From Methylomonas sp. LW13 (GTDB taxonomy: Bacteria; Pseudomonadota; Gammaproteobacteria; Methylococcales; Methylomonadaceae), in contig NZ_CP033381.1 of assembly GCF_016865255.1 (NCBI RefSeq), positions 2,170,001 to 2,234,000 of the forward strand: a DNA stretch of 64,000 nt, given 5' to 3'. Made by a program: the position numbers and the translations under genes. This document shows, in pieces, positions 17,365-25,667 of this stretch (positions are counted from its first letter, which is position 1; each line of letters opens with the position of its first letter). The notes under the pieces are model-generated. The model saw nothing but the letters and a program-made list of their open reading frames with translations, made no database searches and had not been told where the DNA came from.

Positions 17365-18149
17365 GTTTTGCCGTGTTGGATAAAGCCAAAATTAGGCATT
17401 CGTTTGCGGCGGCGGCTGGGAGTTATGATTCGGCGGCGATGTTGCAACGCCAGGTGGGATTAGCCCTGCTGCAAAAATATCCGTTGCAATCCGCACCGGG
17501 CTGGGTGCTGGATATTGGGTGCGGCACCGGTTTTTTGACGCGATGTTTGCCGTTAGATGGGCTGAATCAGTCTTGTTTGGCATTGGATATTGCATTGCCC
17601 ATGCTGCAAGCGTCGCGACGGAACAACGGTGCTGTATCGGTAGAATATGTTTGTGCCGATGCCGAAAAACTACCTTTTGCGGATAACAGTCTGCAACAAG
17701 TTTATTCGAATCTGGCCGTGCAGTGGTGTCAGGACTTGCCGGCGGTATTTGCCGATGTGCGGCGATTATTGCGTCAGGATGGGCAGCTGGTATTTTCAAC
17801 CTTCGGTCCGGAAACCTTAAAAGAATTGAAAGCCGCTTGGACCGGTGTCGACGACTTTGTTCATGTTAACGATTTTTATAGTGCGGGGCAGATTGGCGGT
17901 TTTTTAAGGGCTGCTGGTTTTGGGCGGGTTGATGTGGATACTGTGATGTATCGTTTATCTTACCCCACGGTACTGGCTTTGATGCATGAGCTAAAAGACC
18001 TGGGGGCGCATAATGTTAGCGATGCCAGAAATCGGCGACCCACCACCCGTTCGCAATTGCAGCGCATGATTCGGCGCTACGAGAACAGTATGGTAGGCGG
18101 TGAAGTAGTGGCCAGCTATGAAATTATTGTCGTGCGGGCAAGGTTATGA
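17361..18149 (+). CDS. bioC: Malonyl-ACP O-methyltransferase
   Basis: A 262-residue class I methyltransferase that methylates malonyl-ACP, disguising it for fatty-acid elongation. The SAM-binding motif VLDIGCGTGFLTR is near residues 50-62, with the DAEKLPFAD and NLAVQWCQD motifs typical of BioC. It overlaps bioH by ATGA and bioD by ATGA. Confidence 0.95.
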   Translation: MSFAVLDKAKIRHSFAAAAGSYDSAAMLQRQVGLALLQKYPLQSAPGWVLDIGCGTGFLTRCLPLDGLNQSCLALDIALPMLQASRRNNGAVSVEYVCADAEKLPFADNSLQQVYSNLAVQWCQDLPAVFADVRRLLRQDGQLVFSTFGPETLKELKAAWTGVDDFVHVNDFYSAGQIGGFLRAAGFGRVDVDTVMYRLSYPTVLALMHELKDLGAHNVSDARNRRPTTRSQLQRMIRRYENSMVGGEVVASYEIIVVRARL

Positions 18150-18841
18150 AATCCGCGTTCTTCATTACCGGTACGGATACTAACGTCGGCAAAACCTGGG
18201 CGACGATTGCCTTGATGCGCTACCTGCAAATGCAAGGCTTGAGTACGGTGGGGATGAAGCCGGTGGCCGCCGGCTGTGAATGGCATAACGGAATGCTGAA
18301 AAATTCCGATGCGCTACTGATGCAGCAATACGCTTCGGTGTCACTGGAATACCGGCAAATCAACCCCTACGCTTTTGAAGCGGCAATATCTCCCCATTTG
18401 GCTTGCGGTGGTGTGGATGTTTCAGTGGATGTTATTTCGGATGGATTTACCCGCTTACAACAACGGGCTGATGTGGTGCTGGTCGAGGGTGCAGGCGGTT
18501 GGTATTCGCCAATGAGCGGGGTTTTGGACAACGCCGGTCTGGCGCAAGCCTTGCGTTTGCCGGTGATTCTGGTGGTGGGTGTCAGGCTGGGTTGTATCAA
18601 TCACGCGCGCTTGACTATGTCGGCCATACATCAGGCCGGCTTGTCTTGTGCCGGTTGGGTGGCGGTGCAAATTGATCAGGCTATGCCGGGTTTTGACGGT
18701 AATCTAACGTATTTACGTGAGCGTCTGGATGCGCCTCTATTGGGGATTTTGCCGTTTTCGGCTGCCGGTGATTTTGAGTTGTTGGCGGCTAAATTGAGTT
18801 TGCCAAACTGGCAAAAAGTTGATGTAAATCAAAAAAAATGA
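18146..18841 (+). CDS. bioD: Dethiobiotin synthetase
   Basis: A 231-residue ATPase closing the ureido ring of dethiobiotin. The P-loop GTDTNVGKTW is at residues 9-18 and VEGAGGWYSP follows near 115. It is the last gene of bioBFHCD; bioA (the aminotransferase step) is not in the window. Its 3' end overlaps an FNR-type box that serves the hemerythrin gene downstream. Confidence 0.95.
   Translation: MKSAFFITGTDTNVGKTWATIALMRYLQMQGLSTVGMKPVAAGCEWHNGMLKNSDALLMQQYASVSLEYRQINPYAFEAAISPHLACGGVDVSVDVISDGFTRLQQRADVVLVEGAGGWYSPMSGVLDNAGLAQALRLPVILVVGVRLGCINHARLTMSAIHQAGLSCAGWVAVQIDQAMPGFDGNLTYLRERLDAPLLGILPFSAAGDFELLAAKLSLPNWQKVDVNQKK
18819..18832 (+). promoter_or_regulatory. FNR/Anr-type binding site before hemerythrin
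   Basis: TTGATGTAAATCAA is a perfect TTGAT-N4-ATCAA palindrome, overlapping the last codons of bioD and 64 bases before the hemerythrin start. The half-sites are identical to those of the box at 4345-4358. Regulation of an oxygen-binding protein by an oxygen-sensing FNR-type factor makes good sense. Confidence 0.75.
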
Positions 18842-18895
18842 AGAGCAGATGTTCAAAATGACGACTCCATTACAAAAACAACCAGGAGACGTTAT

Positions 18896-19291
18896 ATGGC
18901 TTTAATTACTTGGACTGCGGCTCAATATGGCACTAATGTCGGATTTGCCGACCAAGAGCACCAAACCTTGTTCGGTTTGCTGAATAAACTGTACGATGAA
19001 GCCACGGGCGGCGCCGCGCGCGCAACCGTTGGCGCTTCGCTGGATGCACTGATTGCCTATGTGGTTGATCACTTTGCTCACGAAGAAAAGGAAATGGTGG
19101 CAAAGGGCTTTGCTGGTTATGATAGGCACAAAGCCGAGCACGAAGCGTTGATCGGTATCTGCGCGGATTTACAGAAAAAATTTCATGCTGGCGAAGCCGA
19201 AGTCACCGAAGACGTGGGGCAATTGGTCAAAAGCTGGTTGGATAGCCATATTCCTAAATTCGACATGGCGTATTCTGAAGCATTGAAGTAA
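18896..19291 (+). CDS. Bacteriohemerythrin (di-iron oxygen-binding protein)
   Basis: A 131-residue four-helix protein that binds O2 at a non-heme di-iron site. All seven expected ligands are in place: H22, H59, E63, H78, H82, H118 and D123. In methanotrophs, hemerythrins are thought to supply oxygen to particulate methane monooxygenase; a cytochrome oxidase operon directly downstream supports a link to oxygen use. It has a CAGGAGA ribosome-binding site and its own terminator, and an FNR-type box lies upstream. Confidence 0.93.
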   Translation: MALITWTAAQYGTNVGFADQEHQTLFGLLNKLYDEATGGAARATVGASLDALIAYVVDHFAHEEKEMVAKGFAGYDRHKAEHEALIGICADLQKKFHAGEAEVTEDVGQLVKSWLDSHIPKFDMAYSEALK

Positions 19292-19323
19292 TGACAGCAT
19301 AAATCTGTCTCTATTACGCAACA

Positions 19324-19361
19324 AAAGGCTTGCGAGCAGCGATGTTCCCAAGCCTTTTTTA
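19324..19361 (+). terminator. Intrinsic terminator of the hemerythrin gene
   Basis: AAAGGCTTG pairs with CAAGCCTTT around a loop of about 16 bases and is followed by T residues, 30 bases after the stop. Confidence 0.8.
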
Positions 19362-19544
19362 TGTGTATTTTTTACAAACGGGAAAACCTCTTCTGGTTTG
19401 TGGGTGAGTCATGGGTTAAAATTGCCCAGTTAATTTATGATAATTATCAGTAAATGGAATTGTTCGCCGGTTAAAGGGTCTTGCGACGATATTACGAAGA
19501 TATAACGCATACAAGTTTATAACTACCAATGGGGAGGCTGCTCC

Positions 19545-20675
19545 GTGAAGAAAACAAAGCAACTGCTCGCTTGTTTAGTCCTGATGGCTTTAGGCTTGGG
19601 GACTGCGCATGCGGACTATACACTCAACCTGATGAAGGGCGTGACGCAACTCAGTAACGAGCTCTACGATTTGCACATGCTGATTCTGTGGATCTGCGTG
19701 TTTATTGGGATCGCGGTGTTCGGCACTATGTTTTACTCGATTTATCATCATCGTAAATCAAAGGGCCATAAAGCCGAGCAGTTTCATGAGAATACGACTG
19801 TTGAGATCATCTGGACCATCATACCCACCCTGATTCTGGTGGGTATGGCGATTCCTGCCACCAAAGCCGTAATCGATTTGGACAAGGTGCAGGACTCAGA
19901 GATGAGCATTAAAGTCACCGGTAAACAATGGTATTGGGAGTATGAATACCTGGATAGCGGCGTGCATTTCGAAAGCCATTTAGACGAGGCCAGCGAAAAA
20001 ACTCATAGGGTCAGTTCCATGGACCCGCGTAACGTGCCCAATTACTTGTTGAATGTGGACAAGCCGCTGGTGGTGCCGGTTGGTAAGAAAATCCGCTTTC
20101 TGTTTACTGCTGGCGACGTGATTCACTCCTGGTGGGTGCCTGATCTGGGCTGGAAAAAAGACGCCAACCCCGGTTTTATCAACGAAGCTTGGACTTCAGT
20201 TGATAAACCAGGCACTTACCGCGGCCAATGTACCGAGCTATGCGGTCGAGACCATGGCTTCATGCCTGTGGTGGTAGTGGCGATGGAGCAGGATCAATAC
20301 GACGCCTGGGTGAAAGCGACTCTGGAGAAACAGAACCAAGCACCTGACTTGAGCGACCAAACCCGCAACACGCTGATGGCAAAAGGTGAGTCTGTTTATC
20401 TGAAAAACTGCGTGGCTTGCCACCAGATCGATGGTAACGGCATCTCCGGTTGGTTCCCCGCTTTGCGAGGCAGCGCGAAAGTCACCGGCAATATGGATCA
20501 GCTGATTGGTTTTATTCAGGCAGGTACGAGCAAAATGCCGGCCTTCAAAAAATTGCCGGATGACGAATTGGCCGAACTGATCACTTACATCAGAAACGCG
20601 CCGGCATTGGGTAACAACGTGGGTGATGAGATTCAGCCTAATAAAATCACACCTAAATGGGACGATGATGAGTAA
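19545..20675 (+). CDS. coxB: Cytochrome c oxidase subunit II with fused cytochrome c domain
   Basis: A 376-residue subunit that takes electrons at the CuA centre and passes them to subunit I. It has a signal peptide, two membrane segments, and CuA ligands H194, C229, E231, C233, H237 and M240. The C-terminal ~100 residues carry a heme c site, CVACH at 289-293, so this is a caa3-type subunit with its own electron-entry cytochrome. Translation starts at GTG 19545 behind GGGGAGG. It is the first gene of the oxidase operon. Confidence 0.95.
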   Translation: MKKTKQLLACLVLMALGLGTAHADYTLNLMKGVTQLSNELYDLHMLILWICVFIGIAVFGTMFYSIYHHRKSKGHKAEQFHENTTVEIIWTIIPTLILVGMAIPATKAVIDLDKVQDSEMSIKVTGKQWYWEYEYLDSGVHFESHLDEASEKTHRVSSMDPRNVPNYLLNVDKPLVVPVGKKIRFLFTAGDVIHSWWVPDLGWKKDANPGFINEAWTSVDKPGTYRGQCTELCGRDHGFMPVVVVAMEQDQYDAWVKATLEKQNQAPDLSDQTRNTLMAKGESVYLKNCVACHQIDGNGISGWFPALRGSAKVTGNMDQLIGFIQAGTSKMPAFKKLPDDELAELITYIRNAPALGNNVGDEIQPNKITPKWDDDE

Positions 20676-20728
20676 TTCACTGATTTTCGCAATGAACTCA
20701 TTTTCTAATTTTTGCTGAGGTATAAAGT

Positions 20729-22345
20729 ATGACTGCTGTCGTAGCTGAACATGATGATCATCACGATCACCACGATCACGGCCCTGAGAAGGGCGTTTTA
20801 CGGTGGATATTTACCACCAACCACAAAGATATAGGCACCTTGTATCTGGTATTCGGTCTGGCAATGTTTTTTGTCGGTGGTGCCATGGCATTGGTTATAC
20901 GCTCTGAATTATTCGAGCCTGGCCTGCAATTTGTCGATCCAAACTTCTTTAACTCCATGACCACCATGCATGCTTTGGTGATGGTGTTCGGCGCCGTCAT
21001 GCCGGCGTTCGTTGGCTTGGCCAACTGGATGATTCCGATGATGATCGGTGCGCCGGATATGGCCTTGCCACGGATGAACAACATGAGCTTCTGGATGTTG
21101 GTGGCAGGCGTATTGTTGTTGGCCAGCACTTTGTTCATGGAAGGTGGCGCGCCATCGGGTGGTTGGACTTTTTATCCGCCCTTGGTTTTCCAAAACGGTA
21201 AATCCTTCCCGTTCGCTATTTTCTCTGTGCATTTGTTGGGTATCTCATCCATCATGGGTGCTATCAATGTGATCGCCACCATTTTTAATATGCGCGCGCC
21301 TGGCATGACCTTGATGAAAATGCCATTGTTCGTCTGGACTTGGTTGATCACTGCGTTTTTGTTGATCGCTATCATGCCGGTGTTTGCCGGTGCGGTAACT
21401 ATGCTGTTGACCGACAAATTCTTCGACACCAGCTTCTTCGATGCAGCCGGCGGCGGTGATCCCGTGTTGTATCAGCATATCTTCTGGTTCTTCGGACATC
21501 CTGAAGTGTATGTGATGATTCTGCCGACCTTCGGTGTGGCGTCGACCATCATTCCGGTATTTGCCCGTAAGCCGCTGTTTGGATATGCCTCTATGGTGTA
21601 TGCGACCGGTGCGATTGCCTTCTTGTCTTTCATCGTTTGGGCCCACCACATGTTTACCGTGGGTATGCCAGTTGCCGGTGAGTTGTACTTTATGTACGCC
21701 ACCATGCTAATTGCGATTCCAACGGGAGTGAAAGTGTTCAACTGGACCGCAACCATGTGGAAGGGCTCTATGACCTTCGAAACGCCGATGCTGTTTTCGA
21801 TTGCGTTTGTGGTGCTGTTTACGATGGGTGGTTTCACCGGTTTGATGATGTCGGTAGCGCCGGTGGATTTTCAATACCACGATACCTATTTCATCGTTGC
21901 CCACTTCCACTACACCTTGGTGCCTGCGTCTATTTTCATTCTGATGGCTGCCGGTTATTTCTGGTTACCTAAATGGACCGGCAATATGTACAACGAGAAA
22001 ATCGGCAAGCTGCATTTTTGGTTGTCAGCGGTATCGGTAAACATCTTGTTCTTCCCGCAACATTTCCTGGGTTTGGCTGGCATGCCGCGTCGTATCCCCG
22101 ATTATGCGATTCAATTCGCTGATTGGAATATGGTGTCCAGTATTGGTGCTTTCATCTACGGTTTTAGCCAGCTGTTGTTTGTTTACATCGTCATCGACAC
22201 CATCCGCGGTGGAACCGGCGAAAAAGTGAGTGACGAGGTTTGGGAAGATGCCAGCAAACACAGTCTGGAATGGACCGTGCCTTCGCCTGCGCCTTATCAC
22301 ACCTTCAGCACACCGCCGGCGAGAATCCCTACCGAGCATTTTTAA
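20729..22345 (+). CDS. coxA: Cytochrome c oxidase subunit I
   Basis: A 538-residue, 12-span heme-copper oxidase subunit that reduces O2 to water and pumps protons. Visible landmarks are the heme a ligand segment [10 protein letters not shown], the CuB region [14 protein letters not shown] with the His-Tyr crosslink pair, [10 protein letters not shown], and the heme a3/a ligands in VAHFHYTLV. The N terminus is unusually histidine-rich ([15 protein letters not shown]). Confidence 0.97.
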   Translation: MTAVVAEHDDHHDHHDHGPEKGVLRWIFTTNHKDIGTLYLVFGLAMFFVGGAMALVIRSELFEPGLQFVDPNFFNSMTTMHALVMVFGAVMPAFVGLANWMIPMMIGAPDMALPRMNNMSFWMLVAGVLLLASTLFMEGGAPSGGWTFYPPLVFQNGKSFPFAIFSVHLLGISSIMGAINVIATIFNMRAPGMTLMKMPLFVWTWLITAFLLIAIMPVFAGAVTMLLTDKFFDTSFFDAAGGGDPVLYQHIFWFFGHPEVYVMILPTFGVASTIIPVFARKPLFGYASMVYATGAIAFLSFIVWAHHMFTVGMPVAGELYFMYATMLIAIPTGVKVFNWTATMWKGSMTFETPMLFSIAFVVLFTMGGFTGLMMSVAPVDFQYHDTYFIVAHFHYTLVPASIFILMAAGYFWLPKWTGNMYNEKIGKLHFWLSAVSVNILFFPQHFLGLAGMPRRIPDYAIQFADWNMVSSIGAFIYGFSQLLFVYIVIDTIRGGTGEKVSDEVWEDASKHSLEWTVPSPAPYHTFSTPPARIPTEHF

Positions 22346-22365
22346 GGCTTGAAATGAGTGACTGA

Positions 22366-22395
22366 AATAAGCCATGTCATTTGACATGGCTTATT
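22366..22395 (+). other. Perfect 14-bp hairpin between coxA and the next small gene
   Basis: AATAAGCCATGTCA at 22366-22379 and its exact complement at 22382-22395 are separated by two bases. There is no T run after it, and a small reading frame starts 11 bases later. It could act as a processing or stability hairpin that sets the ratio of CoxA to assembly factors, or as a leaky terminator. Confidence 0.7.
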
Positions 22396-22405
22396 GGGTA
22401 ATGAA

Positions 22406-22504
22406 ATGGATACAAAAAAGAAAAACATTTTGACCGCTTTGGTGTTGTTTGCGGTGGCCTTTACGATATACGTATTTGCGGTTATTAAGGCTATCTCGCA
22501 ATGA
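22406..22504 (+). CDS. Small 32-residue oxidase-assembly-type membrane protein
   Basis: A short frame between coxA and cox11, starting at ATG 22406 and ending in TGA that overlaps the cox11 start (ATGA). The product has a lysine-rich cytoplasmic head (MDTKKKN), one membrane span ([19 protein letters not shown]) and a short tail. Small single-span proteins at this exact place are known in other proteobacterial cox operons. The coupling to cox11 and the clean hydrophobic profile support it as a real gene. Confidence 0.7.
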   Translation: MDTKKKNILTALVLFAVAFTIYVFAVIKAISQ

Positions 22505-23043
22505 GCGACGATATTGGGCAAAAAAATATCAAGTTGGTCCGTAAGCTGGCGCTTGTCGCAATTGCCATGTTTGGTTTTGGTTATGCTCTGGTGCCACTTT
22601 ACGATGTGCTTTGCGATTTAACCGGTTTGAACGGTAAAGTTGAAGGTCAATTGGTTCAGGAGGCGGCGTATCAGGTGGATAAAAATAGGGAGGTGACTGT
22701 CGAGTTTCTCACGTCCTTAAACGAGTCCACTCCGATGTTGTTCCGTTCAGAAGTGAAAAGCATGAAAGTGCATCCCGGTGAATACTACACCGTTAATTTT
22801 TATGCCAAAAATACCACTAACAAGCCTATGATTGCCCAAGCGATACCTAGTATTACCCCCGGCTTGGCGGCAGAGTTTTTTAAAAAGACTCAGTGCTTTT
22901 GCTTTTCTGAACAAACTTTTGCAGCAAACGAAGAAAAAACCATGCCGGTTCGTTTCGTTGTGGAGCCGGCGTTACCCGAACGCTATAAAACCGTCACGCT
23001 TGCATACACTTTTTTTGATAACACTAACATCAGTAAAAAATAG
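22501..23043 (+). CDS. ctaG: Cytochrome c oxidase assembly protein Cox11/CtaG (CuB insertion)
   Basis: A 180-residue membrane-anchored periplasmic copper chaperone that loads CuB into subunit I. It has one N-terminal span (about residues 13-33) and the copper-binding CFCF motif near 135. Length and position between coxA and coxC are standard. Confidence 0.95.
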   Translation: MSDDIGQKNIKLVRKLALVAIAMFGFGYALVPLYDVLCDLTGLNGKVEGQLVQEAAYQVDKNREVTVEFLTSLNESTPMLFRSEVKSMKVHPGEYYTVNFYAKNTTNKPMIAQAIPSITPGLAAEFFKKTQCFCFSEQTFAANEEKTMPVRFVVEPALPERYKTVTLAYTFFDNTNISKK

Positions 23044-23054
23044 AGGGGAAGGAT

Positions 23055-23930
23055 ATGTCTACACACGATAGTTATTACATACCGCATAAAGCCGTATGGC
23101 CGGTTTTGGCTACCGGCGGTTTGATGATGACGCTGGCGGGGTTTGCTAATCATCTGAACGGTTCGTCGATCGGTTCCGGCATGATGCTGACGGGTTTTGT
23201 GATATTTTTGGTGATGCTTGGTTTGTGGTTTGCGTTGCAGTCTACGGAGAGCGAATCCGGTATGTACAACCACGGTGTCGGTATTTCTTATCGTATGGGC
23301 ATGATGTGGTTCATTTTTTCCGAAGTCATGTTCTTCGCCGTTTTCTTCGGTGCACTTTGGTACACACGTAATTTGTCCGTGTCTTGGCTGGGTGAAACCG
23401 GCTTTCCAAGCGGGCCGGGCCGTTCGACACACGATACTTTGTGGCCGGCTTTTCAATCAGTTTGGCCTACCAACGGTCCCGGTAAAGTAGGTGGTGATTT
23501 CGAACCGATGGGTGCGTTTGGTTTACCGTTTCTGAATACCTTGTTGCTGTTGTCCAGCGGTGTAACTTGTACTTGGGCGCATCACGGTTTGTTAGCAAAA
23601 AATCGCGATCAACTGATCAAAGGTTTGATCGCTACTGTTGGTTTGGGCTTTTTGTTCGTAGCATTCCAAGCGACCGAGTATTACGAAGCCTACCATGAAA
23701 TGGGTTTGACTCTGGGTTCGGGCATCTACGGTTCAACCTTTTTTATGTTGACCGGTTTTCACGGTTTCCATGTCTGTGTCGGTGCAATTATTTTATCGGT
23801 CGTGTTGTTCAGAAGCTGGAAAGGTCATTTCACCCCGGAAAACCACTTTGCCTTTGAAGCAGCCGCTTGGTACTGGCATTTTGTCGACGTGGTCTGGTTG
23901 GGTCTGTTCGTGTTTGTTTACATGATGTAA
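23055..23930 (+). CDS. coxC: Cytochrome c oxidase subunit III
   Basis: A 291-residue, seven-span subunit III that stabilises the oxidase and its proton uptake. Conserved features include the FFGALWYT region, the EYYEAYHEMGLTLGSGIYGSTFF segment and a C-terminal AAAWYWHFVDVVWLGLF. It closes the first transcription block and is followed by a strong terminator. Confidence 0.95.
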   Translation: MSTHDSYYIPHKAVWPVLATGGLMMTLAGFANHLNGSSIGSGMMLTGFVIFLVMLGLWFALQSTESESGMYNHGVGISYRMGMMWFIFSEVMFFAVFFGALWYTRNLSVSWLGETGFPSGPGRSTHDTLWPAFQSVWPTNGPGKVGGDFEPMGAFGLPFLNTLLLLSSGVTCTWAHHGLLAKNRDQLIKGLIATVGLGFLFVAFQATEYYEAYHEMGLTLGSGIYGSTFFMLTGFHGFHVCVGAIILSVVLFRSWKGHFTPENHFAFEAAAWYWHFVDVVWLGLFVFVYMM

Positions 23931-23950
23931 CAGCTGTTAATCAAACCGGA

Positions 23951-23985
23951 AAAAGCGCGGTCTTTACGGATCGCGCTTTTTTTTT
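23951..23985 (+). terminator. Intrinsic terminator after coxC
   Basis: AAAAGCGCG and CGCGCTTTT pair around a 12-base loop, followed by a run of nine T residues counting the stem end. Confidence 0.85.
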
Positions 23986-23993
23986 GTCGATTT

Positions 23994-24254
23994 TTAAGGG
24001 TTTGACGTTGCAGTTGCTGGATTTTGGTTGGCATGCATGCGGGCACCGATGCCGTGGGGTTGAACCATGCCTGTGGCGTACGCGATGAACAGTAGGACGA
24101 ATAAGGCCAGCGAGAGACCGATACGCATGGTTAAAGCCTTGGCGGTCTTGGCCGAATCGCTGTCTTCCTTGTGTTTGACAATATGAAACAGCGCGGACCC
24201 GAGGCTGATGACGATGGCCAGGAATGCGACGATAGTGAGCGTTTTGATGAGCAT
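23994..24254 (-). CDS. Twin-transmembrane protein (DUF2909-type)
   Basis: An 86-residue protein with two membrane spans (about residues 3-22 and 42-62), separated by a charged loop HIVKHKEDSDSAKTAKALTMR. DUF2909-type proteins accompany cytochrome oxidase genes; their role is unknown. Here it is on the opposite strand to its neighbours, between coxC and surf1. I chose ATG 24254, as longer upstream frames show only shadow sequence. Confidence 0.75.
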   Translation of the reverse strand: MLIKTLTIVAFLAIVISLGSALFHIVKHKEDSDSAKTAKALTMRIGLSLALFVLLFIAYATGMVQPHGIGARMHANQNPATATSNP

Positions 24255-24339
24255 GGCGGCAATAATAAATAAAAACCTGCATTCTCGGCGATTCAGGTAC
24301 GCTTGCCAATAGCACATATCCACCCAGGAGCAGTCACCG

Positions 24340-25083
24340 ATGATCAAATTTAGTATGCGGGGTATCGAATTCCGTTGTTCATTACTCGCCTTAAGCGGAT
24401 ACCTGCTGTTATTCGGTTTGTTGTGCGGTTTGGGGGTTTGGCAATTGGGACGCGGCGAACAGAAGTCGGTTTTACTGGCGCAACAGCAAGATGCTGTCAA
24501 TGCGGAAGCCTTGGATTTAACGCCTCAAACCGGAATAGATAAGGATGTTTTGCGCTATCGGCCGGTTTTAGTGACTGGGCACTACGATATTAACCATCAG
24601 GTTTTGATCGATAACCAAACGCTAAACGGCAAACCCGGCTACCTGGTTTTAACGCCGTTTTTGCCCGATAGCGGTCAGCCTGGCATATTAGTGAACCGTG
24701 GTTGGATTCCGTTAGGCGCTTCCCGCGAAGTTTTGCCGGACATTGGTATCAGCACTGTGACGCAGCAAGTACGTGGCAGAATTAACCGTTTTCCTGAGCC
24801 AGGTCTGAAATTAAAAGGTGCGGAAATTCCGGGGGAAACTTGGCCGGTCAGAGTACAAGTAATAGATGGCCAACTCTTGGCGGATAGGTTGGGATATGCG
24901 TTGGCCGATTATCAGATCGAACTCGACTCGGCGCAGCCCGATGGCTATCAACGGCAATGGAAGATTGCTGTGGCAATCCCACCTGAAAAACATAGGGCCT
25001 ATGCAGTACAATGGTTCGGCTTAGCGCTGACCTTAACAGCCCTATTTATTTGGATTAGCAGTCGAAAAATACACCGTGGATAA
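24340..25083 (+). CDS. SURF1-family oxidase assembly protein
   Basis: A 247-residue inner-membrane protein with one span at each end (about residues 15-32 and 222-240) and a periplasmic domain between them. Typical SURF1 features are the GVWQLGRGEQK segment after span 1, HQVLIDNQTLNGKPGYLVLTP, and NRGWIPLG. It assists heme a insertion into subunit I. An AGGAG ribosome-binding site precedes ATG 24340. Its end overlaps the next gene by eight bases. Confidence 0.9.
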   Translation: MIKFSMRGIEFRCSLLALSGYLLLFGLLCGLGVWQLGRGEQKSVLLAQQQDAVNAEALDLTPQTGIDKDVLRYRPVLVTGHYDINHQVLIDNQTLNGKPGYLVLTPFLPDSGQPGILVNRGWIPLGASREVLPDIGISTVTQQVRGRINRFPEPGLKLKGAEIPGETWPVRVQVIDGQLLADRLGYALADYQIELDSAQPDGYQRQWKIAVAIPPEKHRAYAVQWFGLALTLTALFIWISSRKIHRG

Positions 25084-25663
25084 TCAATATAAAAAAAACC
25101 GCATCACCATCGTAGTGATATTCGCCATGTCCATCGTGCCCTTTGGGTTTGCGTGGTTTTTGGCGAAAAATCCGGACATCGTTAGGCTAGGCACCAACAA
25201 TGGCGTGCTGATCACTCCACCGCAAGTAACCTCGGCTGATGAATTTTCCGGTTACGACACATTTTCTGCGCAAAATATGCAGGAGTTGAAAGGCCATTGG
25301 GTGTTGGTCAATCCTGTGCCGAGGGACTGCGGGGAAACCTGTCGCGATGCCTTGTATAAAACCCATCAACTGACATTGATGATGGGTAAGGATATTGCCC
25401 GGATTCGCCGCTTGGCGGTGTTGTTTGAAAAAACTTATCAGCTGCCGGCGGAATGGCGCGATGACGGTCGCTTATTAAAAGCCTTGCCAGCCGTCTCCTT
25501 AAAGGAAAAGTTAACACAATTAAACGCGCAGCCCTTGCCGGAAGGCATGCTGATCATCATGGACCCACTAGGAAATCTGATGATGCAATACGCTCCGGGC
25601 TACGATCCTTACCAAGTCAAAAGCGACTTAAGCAAGTTACTCAGAATTTCACAAATCGGTTAG
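25076..25663 (+). CDS. SCO1/thioredoxin-like membrane protein of the oxidase locus
   Basis: A 195-residue protein with one N-terminal span and a periplasmic thioredoxin-like domain. It starts at GTG 25076 inside surf1. It keeps a cysteine pair in DCGETCRDALY, where related SCO proteins have the CxxxC copper site, so copper or thiol chemistry for oxidase assembly is likely. The C-terminal part (LIIMDPLGNLMMQYAPGYDP) fits this class. Confidence 0.78.
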   Translation: MDNQYKKNRITIVVIFAMSIVPFGFAWFLAKNPDIVRLGTNNGVLITPPQVTSADEFSGYDTFSAQNMQELKGHWVLVNPVPRDCGETCRDALYKTHQLTLMMGKDIARIRRLAVLFEKTYQLPAEWRDDGRLLKALPAVSLKEKLTQLNAQPLPEGMLIIMDPLGNLMMQYAPGYDPYQVKSDLSKLLRISQIG

Positions 25664-25667
25664 AAAT

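Noticed and set aside
19438..19449. TGATAATTATCA palindrome upstream of coxB, considered as a Fur box
   Set aside because: It has only 12 bases of the 15-19 needed for a Fur 7-1-7 site, and such AT-rich palindromes occur by chance.
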